62,711 nt of DNA from Thermoplasmatota archaeon (GTDB lineage: Archaea > Thermoplasmatota > Penumbrarchaeia > JASLWR01): positions 1 to 62,711 of the forward strand of contig JASLWR010000014.1 of assembly GCA_030740765.1 (NCBI GenBank), written 5' to 3'. This document shows positions 55,824 through 62,711 of the stretch, in pieces (positions within the stretch are counted from its first letter, which is position 1; each line of letters opens with the position of its first letter). The translations under genes and the position numbers were made by a program. The notes under the pieces are model-generated. The model did not search any database. It was not told where the DNA came from and saw nothing but the letters and a program-made list of their open reading frames with translations.

Positions 55824-58049
55824 ATGAGAATAATACAAAGGATCAGCGCTATAACTATCTTGTTCATTTTGGTTGCGGGCAGCATGTTATTCCTTGTACA
55901 GGCACCCGGGAAGGGCAATGCATCCGGAGCCGGGATTCCTGGCAAACTGGAGTTCGGCCAACCAGCACCCGATTCGATCTTCCCCCTGTACGGAACCATG
56001 CAAATCGAATGGGCTCCCGTCGCCGATGTAGACTGGTACCGAATCGAATGGACTGACAACCCCGACCAAAGGGGAGATAACGGCAATTATTCTCAGATCA
56101 GAGGGGCCGAGGGAAGAGTTGATGGGACAAATCATTCCTTGGACCTGAATGATGCCAATTTTGAGGAAGGATGGTGGTTCTTTCACGTCTTCGGGGTACA
56201 GGATGGAAACAATAATGGAGTTCCCGAGGATTGGACCGAGTGGAGTGACGATGTTCGCTTTGCCGTGGATAACAAGCCGCCCACGATAACTCTCAATTAC
56301 CCGCAGCAGGATCACCTACACCAGAGTAACATGATAACTTTGGCGGGAACCGCCAATGACAATTTCGGAATAAAGGAGATCGTTTACCAGTTGGACGGAT
56401 CGGGGGAAACCATATCCTATCAAGACAAACCCACCGATATTAACTGGAATTCACAAGAGATCGGCATCGGATCAGGCGAACATACTTTTGAGGTGAAGGC
56501 GGTGGATTGGGCAGGAAGAGAGAGCAACACGGTACAGAGCCGGTTCAGCGTGGATCTCGAAGACCCCGTGATATCCATCAATGTACCGGACAACGATCAG
56601 GTGTTCTACGAGGGAAGACATATCTCTTTTGGAGGAACGGCTTCTGACGATAACAAAATTATGGAAATGAGATATTGGTTCAACAATGAAGGACCATTTC
56701 AAACTAATATTCCCGGGGGAGATGGGAGCGATGGGAACAATGAATGGAACTTGGAGGCCGATCTACAGGACGGAGCGAACATCTTCAGTATAATGGCAAC
56801 GGACAAGGCAGACCGAAGCTCTGAAAATAATATAACCGTATACTACGATTCGGACAACCCCCGAGTTGAGATCACGGATTATCAGAATCCCGACGGGGGA
56901 GATGGGTGGCACGCGGAGAAAAAGGATTTTGGTGACGGTATGGATTGGTACTTGATCGACGGATCGAGTTATGAAGGCGACCTTGTGGGCTACGTCGAAG
57001 ATTCATGCGGCGTTGAGAAGTTGGAATGGACGAGATATAACGAAAACCAGGAACACGAAGAAGATTCGCAGGAATTTGAAATCGTTGGAGATAGTTTACC
57101 CACTTTCAACTCTAGGGTCGATTGGAAGACGAGCCTGAACTTCGAAGGCGATGGAATATACGAGATCGTGGTAATGGCCGAAGACCGGACTAATGATAAA
57201 CAGGGAGATGACAAGGTCAGGTTCGTGTCCGACAGTCAGAATCCCGAGATAGAATCACTCCAAACGGAGGACAACCAATTCGTGATCCAGGAAAATCCCT
57301 TGAGCTTCGGTCTCCAGGTTAATGATAACGTCGGAATAGTATTGGCGCAATACAAGATAGATGACGGCGACTGGGTGGAGTATTTCAAATATGATCCGAG
57401 CCAGGGAGCGCCCCCGAAAGACCATTATCAGGATATGGAAGTGGATATTCCCGATGGCCAGCATGGCATGGAGCTCATGATAATTGACATTGGAGGACAT
57501 GATACCTCTGTTTCGTACACTGTAATACTGGACACAGAGGAACCGTCGGTTCAGATAAACGAGCCGAGTGAGAACGATTTCATAGATAGTCTCGATTTCA
57601 ATATCCAGGGGAGTGCTGAGGATGATTCCGGGCAGATAGATAGGGTGGAAATAAGGTTCCTGCGGCCCTGGGAGGAAGGAAATACCGATCCTGAGGGTAT
57701 GTGGATGAGTGTGGAGGGTAAGAAGGACTGGAATTTCGATTGGAAATCGCAAGATGGGGGTCAATGGGTGATACAGGCGAGAAGTGTCGATAAGATCGGA
57801 CAAATTAGTGAGGTCTTATCGGTCCATGTCAGTTTACCAGGCGAAACTCCCAATCAGGAAGACCTTCAAAATGAGGGTGAGGAGGGTTCTGATTCTAGTG
57901 AACTGATATTGGGCATAGCTGTAGGTCTGGTCATCGTAATCGTGATGTTCTTAATTTTCATCAGTACATCCAAGGGTGTCACGAAAGCGGAAAAAGAGTT
58001 GAAAAGGCTGGAGGATGTGCTAGAAGAGAAAAAGGCAAAAAAAGAATGA
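55824..58049 (+). CDS. Surface protein with Ig-like repeats and membrane anchor
   Basis: The 741-residue protein has a signal peptide (ITILFILVAGSMLFLV). A fibronectin-like start (MQIEWAPVADVDWYRIEW) is followed by five or so bacterial Ig-like repeats, each opening with a variant of PPTITLNYP and containing a G-x-A-x-DN-x-G-I core. The membrane helix (about 693-714, LILGIAVGLVIVIVMFLIFI) precedes a short helical, charged tail (KAEKELKRLEDVLEEKKAKKE). Known Ig-like repeats of this type bind glycans or proteins on cell surfaces. A TATA element (GTTATATAAAAATC) and GAGGTGAAAGG precede the ATG. It repeats the signal/ectodomain/helix/charged-tail plan seen elsewhere in the window. Confidence 0.83.
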   Translation: MRIIQRISAITILFILVAGSMLFLVQAPGKGNASGAGIPGKLEFGQPAPDSIFPLYGTMQIEWAPVADVDWYRIEWTDNPDQRGDNGNYSQIRGAEGRVDGTNHSLDLNDANFEEGWWFFHVFGVQDGNNNGVPEDWTEWSDDVRFAVDNKPPTITLNYPQQDHLHQSNMITLAGTANDNFGIKEIVYQLDGSGETISYQDKPTDINWNSQEIGIGSGEHTFEVKAVDWAGRESNTVQSRFSVDLEDPVISINVPDNDQVFYEGRHISFGGTASDDNKIMEMRYWFNNEGPFQTNIPGGDGSDGNNEWNLEADLQDGANIFSIMATDKADRSSENNITVYYDSDNPRVEITDYQNPDGGDGWHAEKKDFGDGMDWYLIDGSSYEGDLVGYVEDSCGVEKLEWTRYNENQEHEEDSQEFEIVGDSLPTFNSRVDWKTSLNFEGDGIYEIVVMAEDRTNDKQGDDKVRFVSDSQNPEIESLQTEDNQFVIQENPLSFGLQVNDNVGIVLAQYKIDDGDWVEYFKYDPSQGAPPKDHYQDMEVDIPDGQHGMELMIIDIGGHDTSVSYTVILDTEEPSVQINEPSENDFIDSLDFNIQGSAEDDSGQIDRVEIRFLRPWEEGNTDPEGMWMSVEGKKDWNFDWKSQDGGQWVIQARSVDKIGQISEVLSVHVSLPGETPNQEDLQNEGEEGSDSSELILGIAVGLVIVIVMFLIFISTSKGVTKAEKELKRLEDVLEEKKAKKE

Positions 58050-58161
58050 TCGCTCGATTTCTTATCTGAAATATTCACGTGAAGGGAGAACTTTTTCCCC
58101 TGAATGAAATTTCCATGTTTGTCTTAATCATAGGGAAAAAACCTATTTGATATTCGGGCGC

Positions 58162-59550
58162 TCAAGAGAGATCACCAGCAGTTCGTCCTTTTTTCATCTC
58201 ATTGAACACATTGGTGAACTCACGTTCTAGCTCATTTAACCGGTCCACCGAATGTGCTTCCACCGTTATTCTCACCTTTGGCTGTGTGTTCGAACACCTG
58301 ATCAATCCCCACCCGTCGGGATATGTGATCCTGGCACCATCGATGGTGCTGACCTCGAGGTTCAGATGTTCCAGGGCCTTGTAATGCTTCACCACGTCCT
58401 CTATCACGTCGAACTTGATCCCATCGTCGCAGTCATGGGCCTTTTCTGTCTTGGGATATGAAGGGATCTCATGGGCCAGATCACCTAAGGTCGAGGTACC
58501 ATTGGAGATAAGTTCCAATAGTATCATGCTGGTTAAGAGCGGATCATCGAAAGAATAATCGAAAGGAATGAAAAAATGAGCGCTGTCCTCGGCTGCGAAA
58601 GCCGCCTTGTACTCCTTTATCGCTTCCGCGACGAATACATCCCCCACCCTGATGGTAATCACCTCTCCGCCCGATCGCTCGATCTCCTCCTTCACTATCA
58701 TTGAACCGGAGACTGTGGTTATCACGGGTCCCTCATGTTCCTTTATGATCATGCGGCCCAGCATAACCGCGACCTTCTCCACTTGTACCACCCTGCCGCC
58801 CTCGTCCACGAATACACATCTGTCGGCATCACCATCATAACCGATACCGAGGTCCGCTCCCGATTTTACTACCATATCGCAAAGATCCACGAGATTTTCC
58901 GCGCTGGGCTCGGAGGGTCTTCCCGGAAATGTACCATCCACCTGCGAGTTGATCGTTATAACATTCATACCAAGCCGTTTGAAGATACGGGGGGCGGTGA
59001 GGGTCCCAACACCATTGCCGGGATCGATCACAACGGTAAGTTTTTTTTTGTATGAGCAATGTCTCGATATGAAATCCAGATAATCCTCGATCACCACATT
59101 GCTGTCTTCGTGGGAAACATGACCTAATGAGTCCCAATCCGCTTTTTTGAACCGATCCCCCAGGTAAATGTCTCGTATCTCATTGTTTCCACCGGTGTAT
59201 CCGGTGCCGTCGGGGTGTCTGAATCGTATCCCGTTGTATTGTGCGGGATTATGGGAAGCAGTAATGTATACACCTGCAGTGAAATCGTTCTTCCATGTCC
59301 AGTAATTGGCTGTCGGAATCGGTAGGAGACCTAGGGATACTACATGGACACCTGTAGACACGATACCGGAAATAAGAGCCTGCTCCATGGCGATGCTAGA
59401 TGTTCTGCCATCCCTTCCAAGACTGACCTTACCAGTGCCACCAAGATAGGTTCCAAACGCCATTCCTATCCTTGCCACTATTATTGGGTCTAGCTCTTCA
59501 TTGTAGATTCCCCTGATGTCATATGCCCTAAAAATATTGTTCATTGCCAT
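58162..59550 (-). CDS. Phosphomannomutase/phosphoglucomutase (alpha-D-phosphohexomutase)
   Basis: A 462-residue four-domain phosphohexomutase. FRAYDIRGIYNEEL starts domain 1, and YITASHNPAQYNG carries the phosphorylated Ser. IGYDGDADRCVFVDE is the metal loop. The sugar-specificity loop reads FAAEDSAHFF where GGExSGH is common, and RCSNTQPKVRITVEA is the C-terminal phosphate clamp. The enzyme interconverts hexose-1- and -6-phosphates for nucleotide-sugar synthesis and so supports protein glycosylation. The unusual specificity loop means that mannose, glucose or glucosamine preference is uncertain. It is a single gene on the minus strand, and two ATGs lie six bases apart at its start. Confidence 0.92.
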   Translation of the reverse strand: MAMNNIFRAYDIRGIYNEELDPIIVARIGMAFGTYLGGTGKVSLGRDGRTSSIAMEQALISGIVSTGVHVVSLGLLPIPTANYWTWKNDFTAGVYITASHNPAQYNGIRFRHPDGTGYTGGNNEIRDIYLGDRFKKADWDSLGHVSHEDSNVVIEDYLDFISRHCSYKKKLTVVIDPGNGVGTLTAPRIFKRLGMNVITINSQVDGTFPGRPSEPSAENLVDLCDMVVKSGADLGIGYDGDADRCVFVDEGGRVVQVEKVAVMLGRMIIKEHEGPVITTVSGSMIVKEEIERSGGEVITIRVGDVFVAEAIKEYKAAFAAEDSAHFFIPFDYSFDDPLLTSMILLELISNGTSTLGDLAHEIPSYPKTEKAHDCDDGIKFDVIEDVVKHYKALEHLNLEVSTIDGARITYPDGWGLIRCSNTQPKVRITVEAHSVDRLNELEREFTNVFNEMKKGRTAGDLS

Positions 59551-59629
59551 TCACCTTATTGCTTTAATAAGAAATAATTTCCATCGCTCCGAGGTATTCC
59601 CTCCACAATCTTCCTTACCCGTTCCACCC

Positions 59630-60277
59630 TCACGACTCAAGATCCCAGTTTAACATTTTCTCAATCATGATCCTTGGCTTTAGATTAAATTCGTTAGATT
59701 TTTCCAATTCGGCCTGTTCGATATCAAGAGAAATTAAACCGTCGGTTGTATCAAACAGTTCCTCCATCTCTCTTTTGAAAAACTCGTTTTCTTCGATGTG
59801 GGGGAAATCCTGAAAGAGAAACTCAAGAGATCCAGCAATAGTAGACAATTTTTCCTCAAATAACCTTTCACCCAATCCCATAAAGGAACTCGGGCGCAAT
59901 CCCTTCGAATGAGATAGCAGACCCTTGATTTCCAACGTTTCCGCCCGCGACCGGATATCCAGCGAACGTCGAATCATTTCTTCGTTATCCGGAATCCCAC
60001 CCTTACTTTCACAGAAATGGGTGATCATATCACGTTTAACATTTTCACTGCATATTTTACGGATACAATTCATGCAGTGGTCTTTCTCCGGATCTAATGG
60101 TTCAATTTCGTTTTGCGCGCCATATCGGTACGACAAATAAGGATTTTTCCTAAGGAACTCAAGTGTTTCTTTCTCCCTATCGGAAATTCGAAATTCATTG
60201 TTGCAGATGGAACATCTCTGCCAGGTCCCCTCTTGGTGACTGCTGACATTTAGTTCCGGATAATTGGACTCGAACAT
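59630..60277 (-). CDS. Hypothetical protein with putative zinc-binding CxxC pairs
   Basis: 215 residues, soluble. CSICNNEF and CMNCIRKIC give two CxxC pairs about 47 residues apart, a likely treble-clef or zinc-ribbon site. The remainder is helical, with many Glu/Lys residues. No family is recognised. A minus-strand TATA-like GATTTATAATATC lies about 35 nt upstream of the ATG. It is divergent from the winged-helix regulator across a 319-bp spacer, which raises the possibility of control by it. Confidence 0.6.
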   Translation of the reverse strand: MFESNYPELNVSSHQEGTWQRCSICNNEFRISDREKETLEFLRKNPYLSYRYGAQNEIEPLDPEKDHCMNCIRKICSENVKRDMITHFCESKGGIPDNEEMIRRSLDIRSRAETLEIKGLLSHSKGLRPSSFMGLGERLFEEKLSTIAGSLEFLFQDFPHIEENEFFKREMEELFDTTDGLISLDIEQAELEKSNEFNLKPRIMIEKMLNWDLES

Positions 60278-60596
60278 GTTACCGGTACCGTTATCATGCT
60301 TGTGATATTATAAATCTTTGGGTTGGACATGCTTTCAAGAATTTCAAGATATTATTATTGCATCATTTACTAGTCCAAACAATGCTGGATGTGATTGAAA
60401 ATTCAAGAACGAAACTTCCCGACCTGATTTATTATATGAACTGAACTGGGTCGGGGGAAAATATTTAAAATATCAGCATATTAATATAATATGAATGCTG
60501 TACCAATTACTATAAATAGAATTCCAGCCTAATATTATTCCTCTATCAGCTATTACATTCGTTCTCAAAGGAAAACCAACAAGGAACTCTGAGAAA
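60278..60596. promoter_or_regulatory. Divergent promoter region with candidate operator
   Basis: AT-rich spacer without genes. Besides the minus-strand TATA near 60306-60318 it has ACTATAAATAG at about 60510-60520 for the plus gene. An inverted repeat, CAGCAT/ATGCTG, at 60474-60500 surrounds an AT-only core just upstream of that TATA, a plausible binding site for the winged-helix protein. Confidence 0.45.
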
Positions 60597-61169
60597 ATGA
60601 GAAATATCGAGTACTTTGACAAACAGAGGGGACTGATAAACCTCCTGCTTTTCATAGAGAAAAATGGGAAAGCAAACATCTCCGGGATACGGAACAAGGG
60701 AAAGATCAATTTTGGTATCGCCTACAAATGCTTGAAGATCATGGGTGATATGGGGCTTCTAACGGTGGATGAGGAAGGATTTAATAAATTATCTAGGGGT
60801 TATAAGGCCAAACATTATCATCTAACGGAAAAAGGTAAAAAAGTGGCGGCTGTCTTCAATGAGATCGAGAATGGGTATGACCGTTCATGCAAGATTGAAC
60901 ACTTTGACAACCAGACGGGGCTAATAAAGCTGGTGCTTTTTCTCTTCAAGAATAATAAAGCTTATGTTACCGAGATCCAGAAGCGGGGAAAGATCAACAC
61001 AGCTCCTGAGTGCCTGTATCTGTTGGATAACTGGGGATTCATTGAGACCAAACAGGAATATTCCGCGAAAAGTAGGCGACGATTGAGAACGAATCACTAT
61101 TCCCTAACGAAAAATGGTATGGAAGTTGCAAAGAAACTCAGGGTGATTGAGAATATCGTGGAGAACTGA
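60597..61169 (+). CDS. Tandem winged-helix transcriptional regulator
   Basis: A 190-residue protein made of two related winged-helix domains of about 90 residues. Unit 1 starts EYFDKQRGLINLLLFIEKNGK and unit 2 starts EHFDNQTGLIKLVLFLFKNN. Each continues with an I(R/Q)-(N/K)-(K/R)-GKIN recognition-helix region and ends in a wing with HYHLTEKGKKVA or HYSLTKNGMEVA. It resembles archaeal HxlR/MarR/PadR-like regulators but with the domain duplicated in one chain, so one polypeptide could cover a palindromic site usually bound by a dimer. Basic residues dominate the wings. The ATG at 60597 lies about 80 nt after a TATA-like element. No ligand-binding domain is evident. Confidence 0.78.
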   Translation: MRNIEYFDKQRGLINLLLFIEKNGKANISGIRNKGKINFGIAYKCLKIMGDMGLLTVDEEGFNKLSRGYKAKHYHLTEKGKKVAAVFNEIENGYDRSCKIEHFDNQTGLIKLVLFLFKNNKAYVTEIQKRGKINTAPECLYLLDNWGFIETKQEYSAKSRRRLRTNHYSLTKNGMEVAKKLRVIENIVEN

Positions 61170-61173
61170 CATC

Positions 61174-61181
61174 TTTTTTTT
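61174..61181 (+). terminator. T-run terminator after the winged-helix gene
   Basis: Eight consecutive T residues 5 nt after the stop codon, a simple archaeal terminator. Confidence 0.45.
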
Positions 61182-61187
61182 ACCTGA

Positions 61188-61808
61188 GATCGTCCATGGT
61201 TCAGACCCATACGCCGGAATGTCCCTTCGACTAAATCGATTCGAATATTTTACCTTTACTTGCATGTGAAGCGTATCGCTTTCACATGCAAGAAAAGACT
61301 CTGTCCTACATGTAGCCAATGGTCCAACCGCAGCTTTGCGATCGGTTTTATTCAACGAATGTTACCAGTAACTCATAGGCATATGACGATGAGTATGCCA
61401 AGAATGCTCTGGGTAATTTTCCATGAAAATCCTAAGCTTCAGAAATTGCTAATCAAGGCGGCTTACACCACTATTCGGCAGGCAATGTGTACATATCTTC
61501 CAGTGAATATCATGCCTGGGGCAGCGTGTGTTCTCCATAACTTTGGAAGAGATTTAAAGAAGAATTGTCATGTGCATACAATTGTAACAGAGGGGGGAAT
61601 GTATGAAGGTAAGTGGTATCGTTTTACTTTTTTTCCATTTGTAAAATTGGGTAAAATCCATACTACCATAAACGAGATGTGGCGGGATAATGTATTAGAA
61701 ATTCTGCGTGTATCCCTTCCCAGAACCGAAAAGAACGCAATGTTCCTCGGTGGTGTTCAAAGGAAATATCCCAAGAGCTTCATTCTCACGACACCCGTAC
61801 CATCATAA
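61188..61808 (+). pseudogene. IS91/IS801-type Y2 transposase remnant
   Basis: The frame from 61188 reads WFRPIRRNV and then, after a short unrelated stretch, HVKRIAFTCKKRLCPTCSQW, the second zinc pair of an IS91-family transposase. It goes on through HRHMTMSMP to HNFGRDLKKNCHVHTIV, the HUH motif for metal binding. The first zinc pair is missing between these parts. The protein stops at 61808, long before the catalytic Tyr pair. A near-perfect inverted repeat (61258-61291) lies at the deletion point. So the element is damaged internally and truncated at the 3' side. Confidence 0.8.
61258..61291. repeat. 15-bp inverted repeat at the IS91 deletion junction
   Basis: CTTGCATGTGAAGCG and CGCTTTCACATGCAAG pair with one bulged T around a TAT loop, inside the remnant's coding frame. 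Confidence 0.75.
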
Positions 61809-61862
61809 GGTGAATGGTGTTGGTGATGGTTATTAGACCCCGAGCTAGGTGGTGGAAAAAAT

Positions 61863-61890
61863 AAAAAAAAAGGAAGAGCGAACTCTTCCT
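61863..61890 (-). terminator. Hairpin plus T-run terminator for the pilin-fusion gene
   Basis: On the minus strand a perfect 7-bp stem GGAAGAG/CTCTTCC with a four-base loop is followed by nine T residues, about 33 nt after the stop codon at 61923. This looks like an intrinsic terminator, less usual in archaea than a bare T run. Confidence 0.6.
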
Positions 61891-61922
61891 TCATGGAAAA
61901 GAGGAGTCCCAATGGCTCGTCT

Positions 61923-62711
61923 TTACTTTATCTGCTCTTCGAAAAGCTGTCTTTTTCCGGCTCTCAGCTCGAAATAGTAACCAGGCTCGGCAAATCCCGG
62001 CGAATCGGTGCTGCCGTCGTCGTCCATGTGCTCGAAACTCTTTATCACGAATCTGTCGCCTATGGATAATTTACCGTCGTGGTCGCCGTCACGGAAGCTG
62101 ATGAAGGTCTGGTCGTCGATGGGTTTGCCGTATACGTTCGAAACCCTGTGCTGGCCGTTGCTCATGTCGCGCCGGTCGGAGCTGAAGAGGGTGAAACGAA
62201 GGTCTTCGACCGAAAGATCGTTTTCACCGGTTATTGTCTCCACCTTCAGCACGTAGTCCTTGTTGACGGTCCGGGTATCCGGCTCCACGTTGACGATCCC
62301 GCCTACGGAATCCTCCTTGCCAGTATCCACGAGACCGGAAACCCATAACCAAAGAACTCCTGCGAGAACTATGGTGATGGCCACCATGAGGATGATGGCG
62401 ATCACAGGCGACACGGCATCACGATCCCTGCGGTACCCTTTTTTCCTTCTCTTGCCGGAGTAAAAGGTACTTCCCACAGCAAGGCCCAGAAGGGCGAGGC
62501 CCATGAGGGCAACGGATGGTGCAAAGGACGGAGTCACATCGGCTGGCGGTGCACTCACCGCATAAAGCTCCACAGTTACTCTGTTGTTGTCGTTGGTCTT
62601 TTCAAAAAGGTCCATATCGGTGCCTCCGATCACTTCGCCAACCTCAACCAGAAGATAGTTCTTCGTAGCGTCGTTGCCATCCTCCCATTTCGTGATATGA
62701 TCGCTGAAACT
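61923..62711 (-). CDS. Surface protein C-terminus fused in frame to a type IV pilin (Pilin_N) domain, 5' end outside window
   Basis: The frame is open to the window edge, at least 262 residues. The upstream part is extracellular-like (HITKWEDGNDATKNYLLVEV) and ends in a membrane helix, APSVALMGLALLGLAVGSTF, with a basic cluster (SGKRRKKGYRRDRD). Directly after this comes AVSPVIAIILMVAITIVLAGV, the class III signal of archaeal type IV pilins, in which the preceding basic residues would be cut by PibD/FlaK before or near AVSPV. A compact beta-rich pilin head follows, with DGDHDGKLSIGDRF (calcium-like loop). Either one polypeptide is processed into two parts, or a pilin gene starts internally (for example at the GTG of AVGS). 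A terminator follows. Confidence 0.7.
   Translation of the reverse strand, partial: SFSDHITKWEDGNDATKNYLLVEVGEVIGGTDMDLFEKTNDNNRVTVELYAVSAPPADVTPSFAPSVALMGLALLGLAVGSTFYSGKRRKKGYRRDRDAVSPVIAIILMVAITIVLAGVLWLWVSGLVDTGKEDSVGGIVNVEPDTRTVNKDYVLKVETITGENDLSVEDLRFTLFSSDRRDMSNGQHRVSNVYGKPIDDQTFISFRDGDHDGKLSIGDRFVIKSFEHMDDDGSTDSPGFAEPGYYFELRAGKRQLFEEQIK

Overview
The window is archaeal. Genes are preceded by TATA elements such as the ones at 30299-30309 and 51214-51225, and some transcripts look leaderless. Marker genes include an aIF5A with its hypusine-site loop, a UbiA-type prenyltransferase, a type IA topoisomerase with zinc ribbons, an RNA 3'-phosphate cyclase, a translin and a pilin with a class III signal. 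Moderate base composition and many very large PKD/CARDB/Ig surface proteins suggest a Thermoplasmatota-like euryarchaeon; the phylum is inference.

Layout. 1-5722 (minus) is most of a giant secreted alpha-2-macroglobulin-like protein with a thioester motif, cut by the window start. Next come a PPP phosphatase/Maf pair (5880-7539) and a tRNA-Cys (7776). From 7850 to 10600 lies an AT-rich foreign-looking stretch: an HNH endonuclease gene between ~95-bp imperfect direct repeats, a small membrane-protein gene, and a non-coding hairpin array. 11072-13991 holds a ThiF/MoeB E1-like protein, a MetE/UroD-like zinc protein and a DedA membrane protein. 14161-29097 is dominated by three large surface proteins (about 2,560, 924 and 810 residues), with an overlapping operon for acylphosphatase, a DNPH1-like N-glycosidase and an MTAP-family phosphorylase between them. 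A second hairpin array lies at 29176-29360.

29539-38315 carries aIF5A, UbiA, two membrane proteins in an operon, an RmlD-like reductase and a helicase-exonuclease fusion resembling MrfA plus MrfB in one chain. 38316-43758 is an accessory island: a MazF-type toxin-antitoxin pair, translin followed by a J-like ORF, a radical SAM enzyme, IS200/IS605 and other transposase debris, a pseudogene with an in-frame stop, and a nucleotidyltransferase with its small partner. 43835-60277 returns to core-like content: a cysteine-cluster protein, a 1,454-residue propeller/CARDB surface protein, topoisomerase I, RtcA, an NTPase-TPR protein, a lipase-like hydrolase, an Ig-like surface protein and a phosphohexomutase. 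The right end has a duplicated winged-helix regulator, an IS91-type transposase remnant, and a surface protein whose C-terminal membrane segment runs in frame into a type IV pilin signal.

The recurring theme is a cell-surface system: at least five proteins have a signal sequence, a large extracellular repeat region, one C-terminal membrane helix and a charged cytoplasmic tail. The most unusual items are the archaeal thioester macroglobulin, the MrfA-MrfB-like fusion, the two covarying hairpin arrays, and a 76-bp perfect inverted duplication read in different frames by two unrelated genes.
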